Positions 1-10,198 of a stretch of DNA of 64,000 nt are shown here, piece after piece (positions within the stretch are counted from its first letter, which is position 1; every line of letters starts with the position of its first letter). Source of the DNA: Heterohyrax brucei. Taxonomy: Eukaryota; Chordata; Mammalia; Hyracoidea; Procaviidae. Where the stretch lies: positions 22,611,501 to 22,675,500 of the forward strand of contig CM053140.1 in NCBI GenBank assembly GCA_028571685.1, written 5' to 3'. The notes under the pieces are model-generated. The model worked only from the letters and a program-made list of their open reading frames with translations, was not told the DNA's origin and did not search any database. A program made the position numbers and the translations under genes.

Positions 1-676
1 AAGGGGGCACGCGTCAGAGTCAAGTTATCCCAGCACATCTTCATGGGCAAAGACGTAGATGATGAGAGTCAAAAACAGCCCACAGACATCCTCCAACCTC
101 CTGACACCAGACTTAGAGATAAAAATCATGAAGGATCACCATAATCCAAATATTTTAATGCTGTTGCAAGTTACAGAGAATAACCTCATCTTTGGTATAG
201 TGATGGAATATGTACCTGGAGGGGACTTGCATGATCATTCAGAGACTCATGGCTTCATCAATGAAAAAGTGTCCCTGATGAAATACCATTCATCAGTGAA
301 GGCCCTACAGGTGTGCCACTACAAGTATATTGCGCACACAGATAACAAACCAGAAAATGTGCTCTTGGGTGGCAGAGAACATCAAGCTTGCTGACTTTGA
401 GTTTGGAAACTGAATTCCCAAGGAGAGCAGGCTGAACACTTGCTGTGGGAGGCTCCCTTATTATGCTCCAGAACTCCTACCTGGATAAAAGTACCAGGGA
501 CACCCTCGTGGGTGTGTGGAGCCTGGGAGTCACTCTGTATTTCGTGGCAAGTGGATCTCCACCTTTTCATAGAGATGCCTTAAATGAGCTATGCAAGTAG
601 GTACTGGAGGAAGAACACAATATTCCTTTCCACATGTCTATCTCAAGTGAACACTCACTGAGTCAAACACTCATTT
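1..676 (+). pseudogene. MARK/Smok-like kinase copy A, truncated
   Basis: A decayed kinase domain that is already open at the window edge, so its 5' end is not visible. Readable pieces include EIKIMKDHHNPNILMLL (the alpha-C to beta-4 region) and the hinge FGIVMEYVPGGDL. The catalytic loop reads AHTDNKPENVLL, so the His-Arg-Asp motif has become His-Thr-Asp but the Lys and Asn are kept. A frameshift follows at GGREHQAC near 394, and the activation and C-lobe region to about 600 is broken by further stops. Near 676 the C-lobe stops abruptly and runs into the intron tail of the next copy. Family members phosphorylate Ser/Thr substrates; this copy cannot encode an enzyme. The same truncation occurs in copy H. 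Confidence 0.85.
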
Positions 677-2240
677 GTCGCCCACTTGCTCCATTTTAAC
701 AGTACCACAAGGGTAGCTCTTATCCCAAAGCACATTAGTCTCTGACACCACATTGAACATGCTGCAGAGTCACTTAACGTTCTCTGCTGAGGAGGAAATC
801 TACGTGGGAACTACCACCTCCTAAGAACCATCAGCAAGGGGACATCTGCCACAGTCAGTTTACCCCGACACATCAACACTGCCAAGAGGTTGCCAAGAAA
901 CAAGCTGAGAAGAGCCAACGGACATCCTCCAAACTCCAAACACTAGGCACAGAGATAAAAATCTTAAAGGATCTCCATCCTTCAAGAATTTTAATAGTGT
1001 TTCTAGCCACAGAGAATACCTACATCTTTGGTATAGTGATGGAGTACGTAACTACAGGCGTCCTGTGTGATCATCTGGAGGCTCACAGCTCCATGAGCCG
1101 AAAAGAGGCCCCCTGAAAATATTCGACCAATTAGAGTTGGCCTTGCAGGTTTGTCACAACAATTGTGTTATACACAGGGACATGAAACCACAACATGTGC
1201 TTTTGCATGACAGAAGGAACACTAAACTTGCTGACATTGGTTTGAGAACTGAATTCGCCAATGGGAGTGACCTGAATGTTTTCTGTGGCAGTTTCCATTA
1301 CAGCACCTAGAATTCCTACAAGAAGAAAAGTACCACAGAACCCCTTAGATGTGTGGAGCCTGGAAATCACTGTGTACTTTAACAAAAGTAGATTTCTGCC
1401 ACTGCATGACCACATCATGGAGAAACAATATGACATTCCATTCCACATGTCTAAACCATGTGAATACATGCTAAACCAAACATTCACTGAAGACACAAGA
1501 AAGACAACCATATCAGAAGACATGCTAGAACTTCCATATGTGAATATGGATAATGAAGAAAAACCAAAGAGGTACGTGCAGCCGCTCCGAGACTATGAGG
1601 ACCCCAGATGAACTGAGGCCAAAGTGAACACAGCTGAAATACAGAAAGAGTGTCTTGACTCACTGTTGAATCAAAAATACAGTGACGTGATGGACACCCA
1701 TCTGATCGTAGGTTACGACCTGAGATGGAGTCATGCCAGAACTGTGGAACCCCAGGGTGCAGCACATTGCACTGATAGCTACACACCTTCCTCAACCCAT
1801 GGGCTATATCCCACCATCCATGCTAAACCCAAATGATGTAGGTATGTAGGTACGCCATACCTGCCATTCCCACCTATGACTACTACTGTTTCTATAACGT
1901 TTTCAACAGTTTAGCTGATAAAAGGAAGGGGGCCTCTATCATATGTGCTTCTCTCTGTCTCCCTTGTAACGTCCTCCCTGCCCCAACAACCGAGGATAGC
2001 CTGGGCAGAGCTCAACCAAACCTTTGGGCTACGTTCCAAGGCTAGAAAAAGTGCACTATTGGAACCCAGTAGATTCCCCACCTGTGTTTCCATGGCTACC
2101 ACCTCTGCCCAGGCCATCAGTAAGAATGGTGGAGCATCAGCAGAAACCAGTTTCCCACAGTGAGTGTCACAACTAAGATGCTTCACTGATGAGCAGGTGG
2201 GAGGTACCTGACCAGATGGTGAACCCAGCTTCTCCCTCTG
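677..2240 (+). pseudogene. MARK/Smok-like kinase copy B (kinase, UBA, spacer)
   Basis: It begins with the 3' part of an ancestral intron, an acceptor-like ACCACAAG near 695, and an ATG near 759 that matches the start of the intact copy G. A one-base loss soon after (GTGGGAACTACC where other copies have GTGGGACACTACC) shifts the frame. The catalytic loop near 1170 keeps IHRDMKPQ, but the metal motif is DIG rather than DFG. The kinase part ends at DYEDPR followed by TGA near 1610, probably a decayed CGA codon. A UBA-like stretch at 1624-1836 contains LLNQKYSDVMDTHLIVGY, matching the MARK UBA. The spacer then continues to about 2240, where the sequence jumps back into a kinase C-lobe. It is non-functional as a gene. 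Confidence 0.85.
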
Positions 2241-3600
2241 TCACTGGGAGTCATCCTGTACTTCATGGTAAGTGGACCTTGCCCTTTTCAGGGAGAAACC
2301 TGAACTGAGCTACAAAACGAGGCACTGCATGAAGAATATGATATTCCTATTCCACAAGTCTACGCCATGTGAACACTCACTGAGCCAGATGCTCACTGGT
2401 GACCCGAGAACGAGAGCCAATCAGAGGACATTCTAGGACACCCATAGATAAAACTCATGATGAAGAAAACAAAAGGTGTATGTGCAGTCACTCCCAGATT
2501 GTGAGGGCCCCCGGTGTACTGAGGCCACAGTGAACAGGCAGGAAAAGTCGCATTACTCACTCTTGAATCAAAAATGCAATCATGTGAAGGGCATCCATCT
2601 GATCAAAGCTCATGACACATATGAAATGGAGAGTGATCCCAGGACCAAGAAATCCCAGACTACAGCGTACTGCACTGACGGACACACACCTTTCCACCCC
2701 ATGACGAACATCCTATCAACCCTGCTAACTCAAGTGGAGTAGCTAGACTGTACCTGACATTCCCACCTGTGACCACTATTTCTGAAACTCTTTGAAGAGT
2801 CTGATAGAAACAAGAGGGCCTCAGTGGTGTGTTTCTCCTTGAGTCTCCCTTGCAAAGCCTTTCCTGCACCAACAACCCAGGATAGCCTGGGCAGTGTCCA
2901 ACCAAACCTGGGTACTGTGCGCCAAGGTGGGAAATTGTGTAGTGCCACAAACAAGCATAGTCCCCGCAAGTGTTTCTGCAGCAGCCTTCTCAGTCCAGAA
3001 CATCAATAAGAATGATGGAGCCCCGGTGGAAACCAGTTTCCAAAAGGAAGTGTCAGAATTAAGCTCCTTCAATGACCAGCAGGTGCAGGAGATATCTCTG
3101 CAGACTGTGAACCCAGCCTCTCCCTCTGTCAAAGGCCAGGACATGTAGGGTGTCACTGGGAGATCCTTTAAACTCATAACTGTTTTGCACTTTTATCAAA
3201 AGGGAACAAAAGCTGTATGACAGCAAAGCTGCACAGAAGACACTCAAATCTCTAGAGGCCAACCACGGCTCTCTCGAGCTGAAGTGGAGGATTAAAAGTT
3301 TCAGTTCCATGGAGCCCAGTGAGATGATACAGGAGGTCTGCCAAGCAGTGGACATCCACCAACAAGTACACACTGCTGTGTATGAACAGCACACCAGGAC
3401 TGCAGCACATTGTTCAGTGCAGGATGGAGGTGTGCACACTGCCTGTGTGGACCCTCCACAAGGGAAAAGGGAAGGGAATTTCAGGCACCTCTGAGGGCTT
3501 CAATAGCATCGCTTGAAAAAATAAGCAGGGAGCGTGTACTTCACAATGCTGCCAGCAGGTGCCAGGGACAAAAGAGGACTTCTCACATTTAAGCTCCCAC
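2241..3600 (+). pseudogene. MARK-like partial copy C (C-lobe, UBA, spacer, KA1)
   Basis: The segment starts inside the kinase C-lobe (CTGGGAGTCATCCTG near 2243), fused to the spacer of copy B. It continues through the end of the kinase, a UBA region near 2520-2640 (SLLNQKCNHVKGIHLI), and a spacer with NKNDGAPVETSFQKEVS near 3005-3060, which matches the conserved GGAPDRTNFPRGVS spacer motif of MARK kinases. A KA1 domain at about 3270-3500 begins MEPSEMIQEVCQAVD, matching MEPNEMMREIRKVLD of MARK. Frameshifts break the KA1 part. KA1 normally binds acidic membrane lipids and restrains the kinase. Finding UBA, spacer and KA1 in MARK order shows that the ancestor was a full-length MARK transcript. 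Confidence 0.85.
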
Positions 3601-3912
3601 ACAATCAGGCAGTGTTTTCTTCTGTTGCACAGAGTCACTACGAGTTGGAGTCTACCTGACAGGATCAAACCACATAATGTTGTAACAGGATTGAGAGAAT
3701 ATCAATTGAGATGTTTCACTAAACAGATGCAGTACTGCAAGCCCTCATCTGTCTCTACACTGAAATCTGGACGACAGCTACCTGGCCAACCAACTACAAG
3801 TCATCCTTTCTTATACTCGTCCCAAAGAGAGGTGATCAAACACAACACAGAGATTACTATAAACCTTCTTTAATATCAAAAACGAGTAGAATTTTGCTGA
3901 GGATCGTTGTGC
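3600..3912 (+). mobile_element. RTE LINE fragments in the 3' spacer
   Basis: Positions 3605-3685 resemble the RTE 3' end (GTGTTTTCTTCTGTTGCACA, then a decayed GAGTTGG...CTCGACGG tail). Positions 3690-3912 resemble the start of the RTE reverse-transcriptase region (ATCAATTGAGATGTTTCACT, later ATTTTGCTGAGGATC). The same two pieces in the same order follow copy E, and the second precedes copy H, so they were carried along by duplication. Confidence 0.75.
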
Positions 3913-4243
3913 TGATTACTGACTTCTGTGCGAGGCCTTTCTAGTCATGGCCTTGTAACTCCTACCCAGGTGATCCGGCAGGACAGTGTGATAGTGTGGC
4001 TGAGGCCCACTGAGACCGTTGGTCACCATCTCCTTAAGTGGGAGAGGGCAATGAGGGAGATTCAACTCACTCCAGGGCAGCGAGGGAGATTCAGCCACCA
4101 CCAAGGAAGAATGGCCTTGGGCTGAGTCTTTGGCCCCGGATCGCTGTGCTGTAAAGCTCTTGGAAGCAGGTGCTAGAGAGACCACAAGCTGAGAACTGGT
4201 GGCAGGAGAGACCGAGGAGCAGGAGACATCATCATAGACTTCT

Positions 4244-5293
4244 CTTTTAGTGAGGTAGGGATGCTCTAACAGAAATACACAGAGTGGATGGCTTTAACAA
4301 AGGAAGGTGTCATGGATTGAATTGTGTCCCCCCAAAAATATGTGTAGCCGTGTGGCTGGGCCTTGATTCCCAGTATCTTGTGACTGCCCTCCATTTTGTG
4401 GTTTTCCTAAACTGTATGTTAAAGGTTAGGGTGGGGCTGTAAATCTCTTCATAGGATCACCTCCCTGCTCCACTGTAAAGGAAGTTTCCCTGGAGTATGG
4501 CTTGCCCCACCCTTAATCCTTTCATCCGACCAGAGATAAAAGGACAGAGAAGCAGGCAGAGAATTGGGAACCTCATACCATCAAGAAAGCAGCACCAGGA
4601 GAAGGGCATGTCCTTCAGACCTGAGGTTCCTGAGCCAAGATGCTCCCGGGACAAAGACTGATGCAGTACCAGACTTTCTTCCTGAGCTGACAAGGGGAAA
4701 GCCTTCCCCTGGAGCAGACACCCTGAATATGGACTTGCAGCCCCTTCCAGACTATGTAAGAGTAAACTTTCTTTTATTAAAGCTATCCACTCTGTGGTAT
4801 TTCTGTCAGAGCAGCCCTAGCTGACTGAAACAGAAGGTTTATTCTTACACAGTCTGGTAGGCTACGAGGCCAAATTCAGTATGTCCGCTCCAGGGGAAGG
4901 TTCTCCTCCTTGTCGGTTCTGCAGGAAAGTCTGGTATTGTATCAGTCTTTGCCCAGGGGCTGTCTGGGTGCAGGAACCTCAGGTCTGAAGGGCACGCCCT
5001 GCTCCTGTGCTGCTTGCTTGATGGTGTGAGGTTCCCAATTCTCTCCCTCCTTCCCTTTCCTTTTATCTCTTGCAGGATGAAAGCATTAAGGGTGGGGCAA
5101 GCCACACCCCAGGGAGACTCCCTTTACAATGGAGCAAGGAGGTGAACTTATAAAGGGATTTACAGTCCCACCCTAATCCTTTCACGTGCACCATAGGCAA
5201 ACCATAAAATGGAGGGCAGTCACAAGATGCTGGGAATCATGGCCCAGCCACCTGGCTACACATATTTTGGGGGTGATACAATTCAGTCCATGA
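4244..5293 (-). mobile_element. Outer solo LTR, minus orientation, interrupted
   Basis: LTR of the family whose 5' terminus reads TGTCATGGA...TGAATTGTGTCCCCC. Here it lies in reverse: its 3' end is at 4244-4302 and its 5' end at 4838-5293, ending GATACAATTCAGTCCATGA. It is flanked by a CTTCT direct repeat (4239-4243 and 5294-5298). The two other spacer copies show the uninterrupted site. A 5-bp duplication suits ERVL/MaLR-type elements. There is no internal retroviral sequence. Confidence 0.8.
4308..4832 (+). mobile_element. Inner solo LTR inserted into the outer LTR
   Basis: A 525-bp element starting TGTCATGGATTGAATTG and ending CTGACTGAAACA, with a perfect GAAGG duplication on both sides (4303-4307 and 4833-4837). 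It belongs to the same family as the outer LTR but lies in the opposite orientation, so the two form an imperfect hairpin of about 450 bp per arm. The R-region motif GTAAGAGTAAAC lies near 4757. Confidence 0.88.
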
Positions 5294-6604
5294 CTTCTTC
5301 CCACTCCACAAAGACAGAAATGTAAGTGCCTTTGATCGGTGGCTGAGAGCCAGGGAGTGGCTGGCTTTTAGGAGGTGGGCAGAATAGTCTTTGGGGAAAT
5401 GTACAGTGGAAATCCTATGGAAAATGTAGTATCTCTTTGGAATCCACAGCTGGGAGTAACACAGGGAGCCTGAGGTCCTCTGTAAATAATGGGATCAAAA
5501 CTATCAACAAGAAATAAAAGATAAAACGATCAAAACATTAACAACAACCTGGGACACTGAGATAAGCCCCATTATGCAAATTTCTCAAGATTGTTTTTCA
5601 GAAGAAACCAAAGATGGAAGCAATTCTAAGGACATGAGCAGAAACTCCCACTTCAACAGCTACATGTCCGCCCAACGGGAGCACCAGACATCCAGTCAGG
5701 ACCTGGGGATGGAACCAAAGAACCAAGACACTGCATGCACAAAACCCCTTAAGAAGCCCTGCTACCAGTCCCAGAAAGCCTCAGAGAAAAGAACTTTCTA
5801 GATCCTCTAACTGGTTCAACCTCAAGTGACCTGCTTCAGGTTCAGGAGATCACCGTGGCAACTTTAGTTTCCTGATGGGTGGATAACTGGGCTCTGCCTC
5901 CCCCAGGCACCAGGGTGCAACCTTCACAGCAGCAAAATTTATTAAGTCAAAGCACCTTACAGACAGGGAAGGGGTCAGTCAGTCTCTATGAGTGGGGAAA
6001 GACCTGGTACAAAGCTTATAGCATTCCTTATATTGCTCAGGGTAAAAGGTGCTGTCCTAGTCATGAGAGGTAACTATGAGGTAGTACCTGTATGTAGCCA
6101 CATCTCAAACTGCCAAGAGGAATTGCTACATCTGCAATTACCCTACTCAAATGCTGATTAGGTGTTTAACAATCATATGATGAGGCGATCTATGGTGGCA
6201 ATCTGGTTCTCTAAGCTCACCTGCTCATTTCCCCCTTGAGGTGACACGGGCCAGAAATCTTGAAGGGAACCGGGGACGTCGACTGGCTCTGGCTACTTCC
6301 TGCTGTTCGGGGTTGTAGTCCTGCCGACCCATCAGACCCGTGTTCTTCAAGTACCCTGTCTTGAAAACATTGAGATACCTCATCTACCTACCACCTGGTC
6401 GGTGGGTATAGACTGTATATCCTTGTAGGACCATGAGACTCACTAGGAATGGTTGTAGCTTGGAGCCATGTCTTTTATCTTAGAAGCCAAATTTAAGATG
6501 TGTCATATGTTGTCCTGGACCTGGCCAGATTTATTAACATAAAAACAACAAAGTACCTTGAGATATAGGTAGGTTCTGCCCTTAGCTGCAGTTAAAAGGT
6601 CAAG

Positions 6605-8060
6605 GAAATCAATGGAGAACACTACCACCTGCTAAGACCATCGGCAAGAGGACATGAGTCAGAGTCAAGTTATCTCAGCACATGATCATGGGCAAAGAGG
6701 TAGCCTAGAATAGTCCAAAAGAGCCAACAGACATCCTCCAACCTCTTGACACTACACCAAGAGATAAAAATCATGACTGATCTCCACAATCCAAATATTT
6801 TAATGCTGTTGGAAGACACAGAGAAAAACAACATCTTTGGTATGGTGATGGGGTACATAACTGCAGGGGACTTGTGTGATCATCTAATGACTCACGGCTT
6901 CCTGAGCCAAAAAGAGGCCCCCCAAATATTCTGCCAATTAGTGCTGACCCTACAGGTTTGCCAAAACAACTGTGTTACACATCGGGTTATCAGACCAGAA
7001 AACATGTACTTGGATGAGAGGAGGAACATCAAACTTGCTGAGATTGGTTTGGGAGCTGAATTTACTAATGGCAGTGAGCGGAATATTTTCTGAAGCAGTC
7101 TCCATTATTGTGCCCAGAACTCCTACAGAGAGAGAAGTACCATGGAACCCATCAGACGTGTACAACCTGGAAGCCACCCTGTACCTCATGGTAAGTGGAT
7201 CTCAGTTTTTTCATGGAGAGACCTTAACTGAGCTACCAAAGAAGGTACTGGGGGAGAGTATGACATTCCACATGTCTACACCATAGGACAATTTGCTAAG
7301 CCAAATATTCATTTGTGACACAAGAAAGACAGCCACATCAGAGGACATGTTAGATCATCCATGGATGAGTATGGATAATGAAGAAAAATAAAAGTTGGAT
7401 GTGCAGCCACTTCAAGACTATGAGGATTCTTGGTCCACTGCGGCCATGGTGAACAAGGGGTGCAGGCAGGAAGAAATTCACGACGCCCTCTTCAATGAAA
7501 AATATAATGAGGTCATGAGAACCAATCTGATCCTAGATCCCAACACATCTGAGGTGGAGAGTCATGCCAGTACCATGAAACCCCAGGGTGCAGCATACTG
7601 GACAGACAGCCATACCCATTTCTCATCCCATGAGGTACATTCTACCATTCGTGCTAAATCCAAATGACGTAGTTACACAGTACCTGCCATTGCCACACAC
7701 GACTACTGTTCCTATGACGCTCTGAAGAGTCTAGCAGATAGAAGGAAGGGGGGCTCCATGGTATGTGCTTCCTCCACGATCTCCTTTGCCATGTCCTTCC
7801 TGCACCAACAATCGAGGATAGCCTGGGCAGAGCCCAACCAAACCTCAGGACCGTGTTCCAAGGTGAGGAAGTGCAATGTCGCAAGCCAATAGATTCTCTG
7901 TGTGTGTTTCCACAGCTGCCTCCTCCACCCAGACCATGAGAAAGAATGCTGGAACTCCAGCAGAAACCAGTTTCCCACAGGGAGTGTCACAGTTAAGGTC
8001 CTTCAACAATGAGCAGGTGGAAGGTACCTGACCAGACAGTGAACTCAGCCTCTCCCTGTC
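6605..8060 (+). pseudogene. MARK/Smok-like kinase copy D (kinase, UBA, spacer)
   Basis: It starts without the N-terminal residues found in copy G: spacer sequence runs straight into the Y-H-x-L-R-x-I region. The best reading frame, 6746-7093, covers alpha-C through the activation segment: EIKIMTDLHNPNILMLL, FGMVMGYITAGDLCDHL, then THRVIRPENMYLDERRNIKLAEIG. The HRD Asp is Val and DFG is EIG, so catalysis would be lost even without the frameshift that follows at NGSERNIF. The UBA region at 7440-7540 contains GCRQEEIHDALFNEKYNEVM, a good match to MARK UBA sequences. The spacer runs to about 8060, then jumps into another C-lobe. Confidence 0.85.
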
Positions 8061-8905
8061 ACTGGGAGTCACAATGTACTTCATGGTTAAGTGGATCTCA
8101 GCCTTTCCAGGGAGAAACCTTAACTGAGCTACCAAAGGGGCACTTGAGGAAGAATATGACAGTCCTTTCCACACGCTGTGCCATGTGAACACTCACGGAG
8201 CCAGATACTCATCGGTGACCCAAGAGAGAAAGCCACTTCAGAGGACATCCTAAGACATGTGGAGATGAAGACTGAGGACGAAGAAAACAAACTGTGTATA
8301 TGCAGCCACTCACAGACGATAAGGACCCCCAGTGTATTGAGGCCACAGTGAACACAGGTATAGACAGGAAGTGATTCATTACTTATCCTTGAATCAAAAA
8401 TACAGCGACACAATGGGCACCTATCTGATCGTTGGTCACAACACATGAAATGGAGAGTCATGCCAGTACCAAGAAACCCCAGGCTGCAGCACACTGCACT
8501 CATAGCCACACTTTCTCATCCCATGATGGACATCCTTCCACCTGTGCTAAACCCAAATGGGGCACTTACAGAACACCTGCCATTCCCACCTATGACGACT
8601 GTTCCTACAATGCTTTGAAGAGTCTAGCTGATAGACAAGGGGCCTCTACGGTATGTGCTTCCCCCTCAGTCTCCTGCAAAGTCCTTCCTGCACCAGCAAC
8701 CCAGGATAGCCTGGGCAGAGCTCAGCCAAACCTAGGGACTGTGTGGCATGGTGAGAAAAACTGCAGAGTGAGACAACCCAGTAGACCCAACATGTATGTT
8801 TCCATGGCTGCCTCCTCTGTCCAGACCATCATAAAGAAGGGTTGAGCCCCAGAGGAACCCAGTTTCCCACATGAAGTGCCACATCGAAAAGCCTTTAAGC
8901 ATGAG
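8061..8905 (+). pseudogene. MARK-like partial copy D' (C-lobe, UBA, spacer)
   Basis: A chimeric continuation of copy D: after CTCTCCCTGTCACTGGGAGT the sequence re-enters the kinase C-lobe (GGGAGTCACAATGTACTTCA). It proceeds through the end of the kinase (about 8280), a UBA region near 8370-8430, and the spacer (8480-8900, with the motif TIIKKG near 8830). It then breaks into the upstream region of the next copy at about 8905. No KA1 is present. Multiple frameshifts and stops make it a relic. The entry junction is the same as in copies B/C and F/F'. Confidence 0.82.
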
Positions 8906-9209
8906 CAGCACTTCACAACTACAGTTTAGGACACTGCCTTCTTATTCAACAGCCCTTCTTTTGACTTTTAGGGCCTTCACAGCTTCTTCTGGGCTTATGA
9001 TTAGCAAGACGGACTCCATGTTAACAGATCCTCACTGCAGCCACAGCCTCCTGCTCCCTCATGGGTGTCCAGACACAAGGTAGACAACTGTCAGTGTCAT
9101 CTGTTCAGTGATGTGGAGACAATGTGAAACAAACCAGCTGCAAAACTTGCCATCTTTTACAGTACTGGTGACTGGTATGTCACTTCCCATCCTCACGGTT
9201 CTGGGAGTT
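8906..9209 (+). promoter_or_regulatory. 5' flank and probable noncoding exon of copy E
   Basis: The part from about 9100 aligns by eye with 39330-39410 upstream of the intact copy G (both contain AAACC..CTGCA and a donor). A GTAAGT donor begins at 9210. I infer a noncoding first exon of unknown 5' limit; no TATA or CpG island is obvious. Confidence 0.45.
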
Positions 9210-10198
9210 GTAAGTTAGTCTGTAATCTCCCCGGGGATAGGTGGTGTCAGAAAGCTAGGGCTTTAAGAAAAGCAGTAACATGGAAAAATGAAGTAGGTCT
9301 TGTACAACTTTTTCGACTACTGGCTTCATTTTCTTGGGAACTTGGGTGGCTTTGGTCTATTTCCTTATTACTTTTTCTGGCTGTGTCTTTCTTCTTTTCA
9401 GTTACAAGTTTTTCTCATTTTCTTTCACTTCTTTGTTGTTTTCTCATTTATTTTTGTCTCCCTTTATTTCTTCAATTTTTGCATTTCTTCTTTTTTCCAT
9501 GTACTTATTTTTTATTAACCATTTTACTATTATTTCATTTCCTCCTTTTGTATCTTTTCTCTGTATTGTTTACTGCCTTTTCTACACATTTTCCCATTTA
9601 TTATTTTCTCTTTATATATTAAATAGTTCATGTGTATGATTCACCATTTGCCATCTTAATCTTCATTTTCCATTTCTTCCTTTGACGCTTTCATTTCTTC
9701 TAATTTCTACAGGTCTCACCCTTGTCTTATTTTTACCCTTTGCTTATTGTTTTCTTAGTTGATTTCTCACCTTCTTTTCTGATTTCCCTGTTCTTTTGTA
9801 CTCTCATTTTCCCTTTTCAATCTATGTTAAATTTTTCTGTTTTGTTTTAGTTAACTTTCTGATTTTAATTTTCCTCAGGTTTTCAGTTTGATATCTTTTC
9901 AAACTTGTAGTTTCTTATTTTCCAAATGACACAGTTCTCATTTGATTTTCATCAGATTCCTTTCATTGATTTTTATTTCAGCTACTTTCCTTTCATCAAT
10001 TTCATTTTCCCATTTTAATTAGAACTGTCTAAAATAACTTCTCTGGATTTTTAAGTCTGTTTTTTTCTCATTTTTAAATTACACTTTATATTTTTCTATC
10101 ATTTTTATGTTTTATTCAGTTGTTAGTCATGACATCCTCCATTATTTGAATTGATTTGCCTATTTTCTCATTTTTACCCTACCACAAGGAAATCTACT
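9210..10198 (+). other. Pyrimidine-rich intron of copy E
   Basis: About 990 bp of extremely T-rich sequence with repeated TTTCTCATTT-like words, running from the GTAAGT donor at 9210 to ACCACAAG at 10191-10198. Open frames here (such as Phe/Leu-rich ones at 9300-9640) are composition artefacts. It is homologous to the G intron at 39411-40327, so the intron predates the duplication of the two loci. Confidence 0.6.

Larger units (their letters stand above)
3913..6604 (+). repeat. Inter-kinase spacer, copy S1
   Basis: Spacer joining the 3' end of copy C to the N-truncated copy D. Its segments recur in the same order at 12511-14257 and 50396-52164 (for example CAGGACAGTGTGATAGTG, TGGCTACTTCCTGCTG, GGACCATGAGA). 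It is longer than the others because two nested LTRs interrupt it at 4244-5293. I see no gene in it; the 75-codon ORF near 5574 is not preserved in the other two copies. It ends in GTCAAGGAAATCA directly joined to kinase sequence without the usual start codon. Confidence 0.8.

Noticed and set aside
1170-1230. Copy B as an active kinase because HRD is intact
   Set aside because: An early frameshift, DIG in place of DFG and a premature stop make it a pseudogene.
5574-5801. 75-codon ORF in spacer S1
   Set aside because: The equivalent regions in S2 and S3 are frameshifted.
9300-9639. Phe/Leu-rich ORFs as membrane proteins
   Set aside because: They lie in the T-rich intron; composition alone produces them, and the homologous intron of G does not preserve them.
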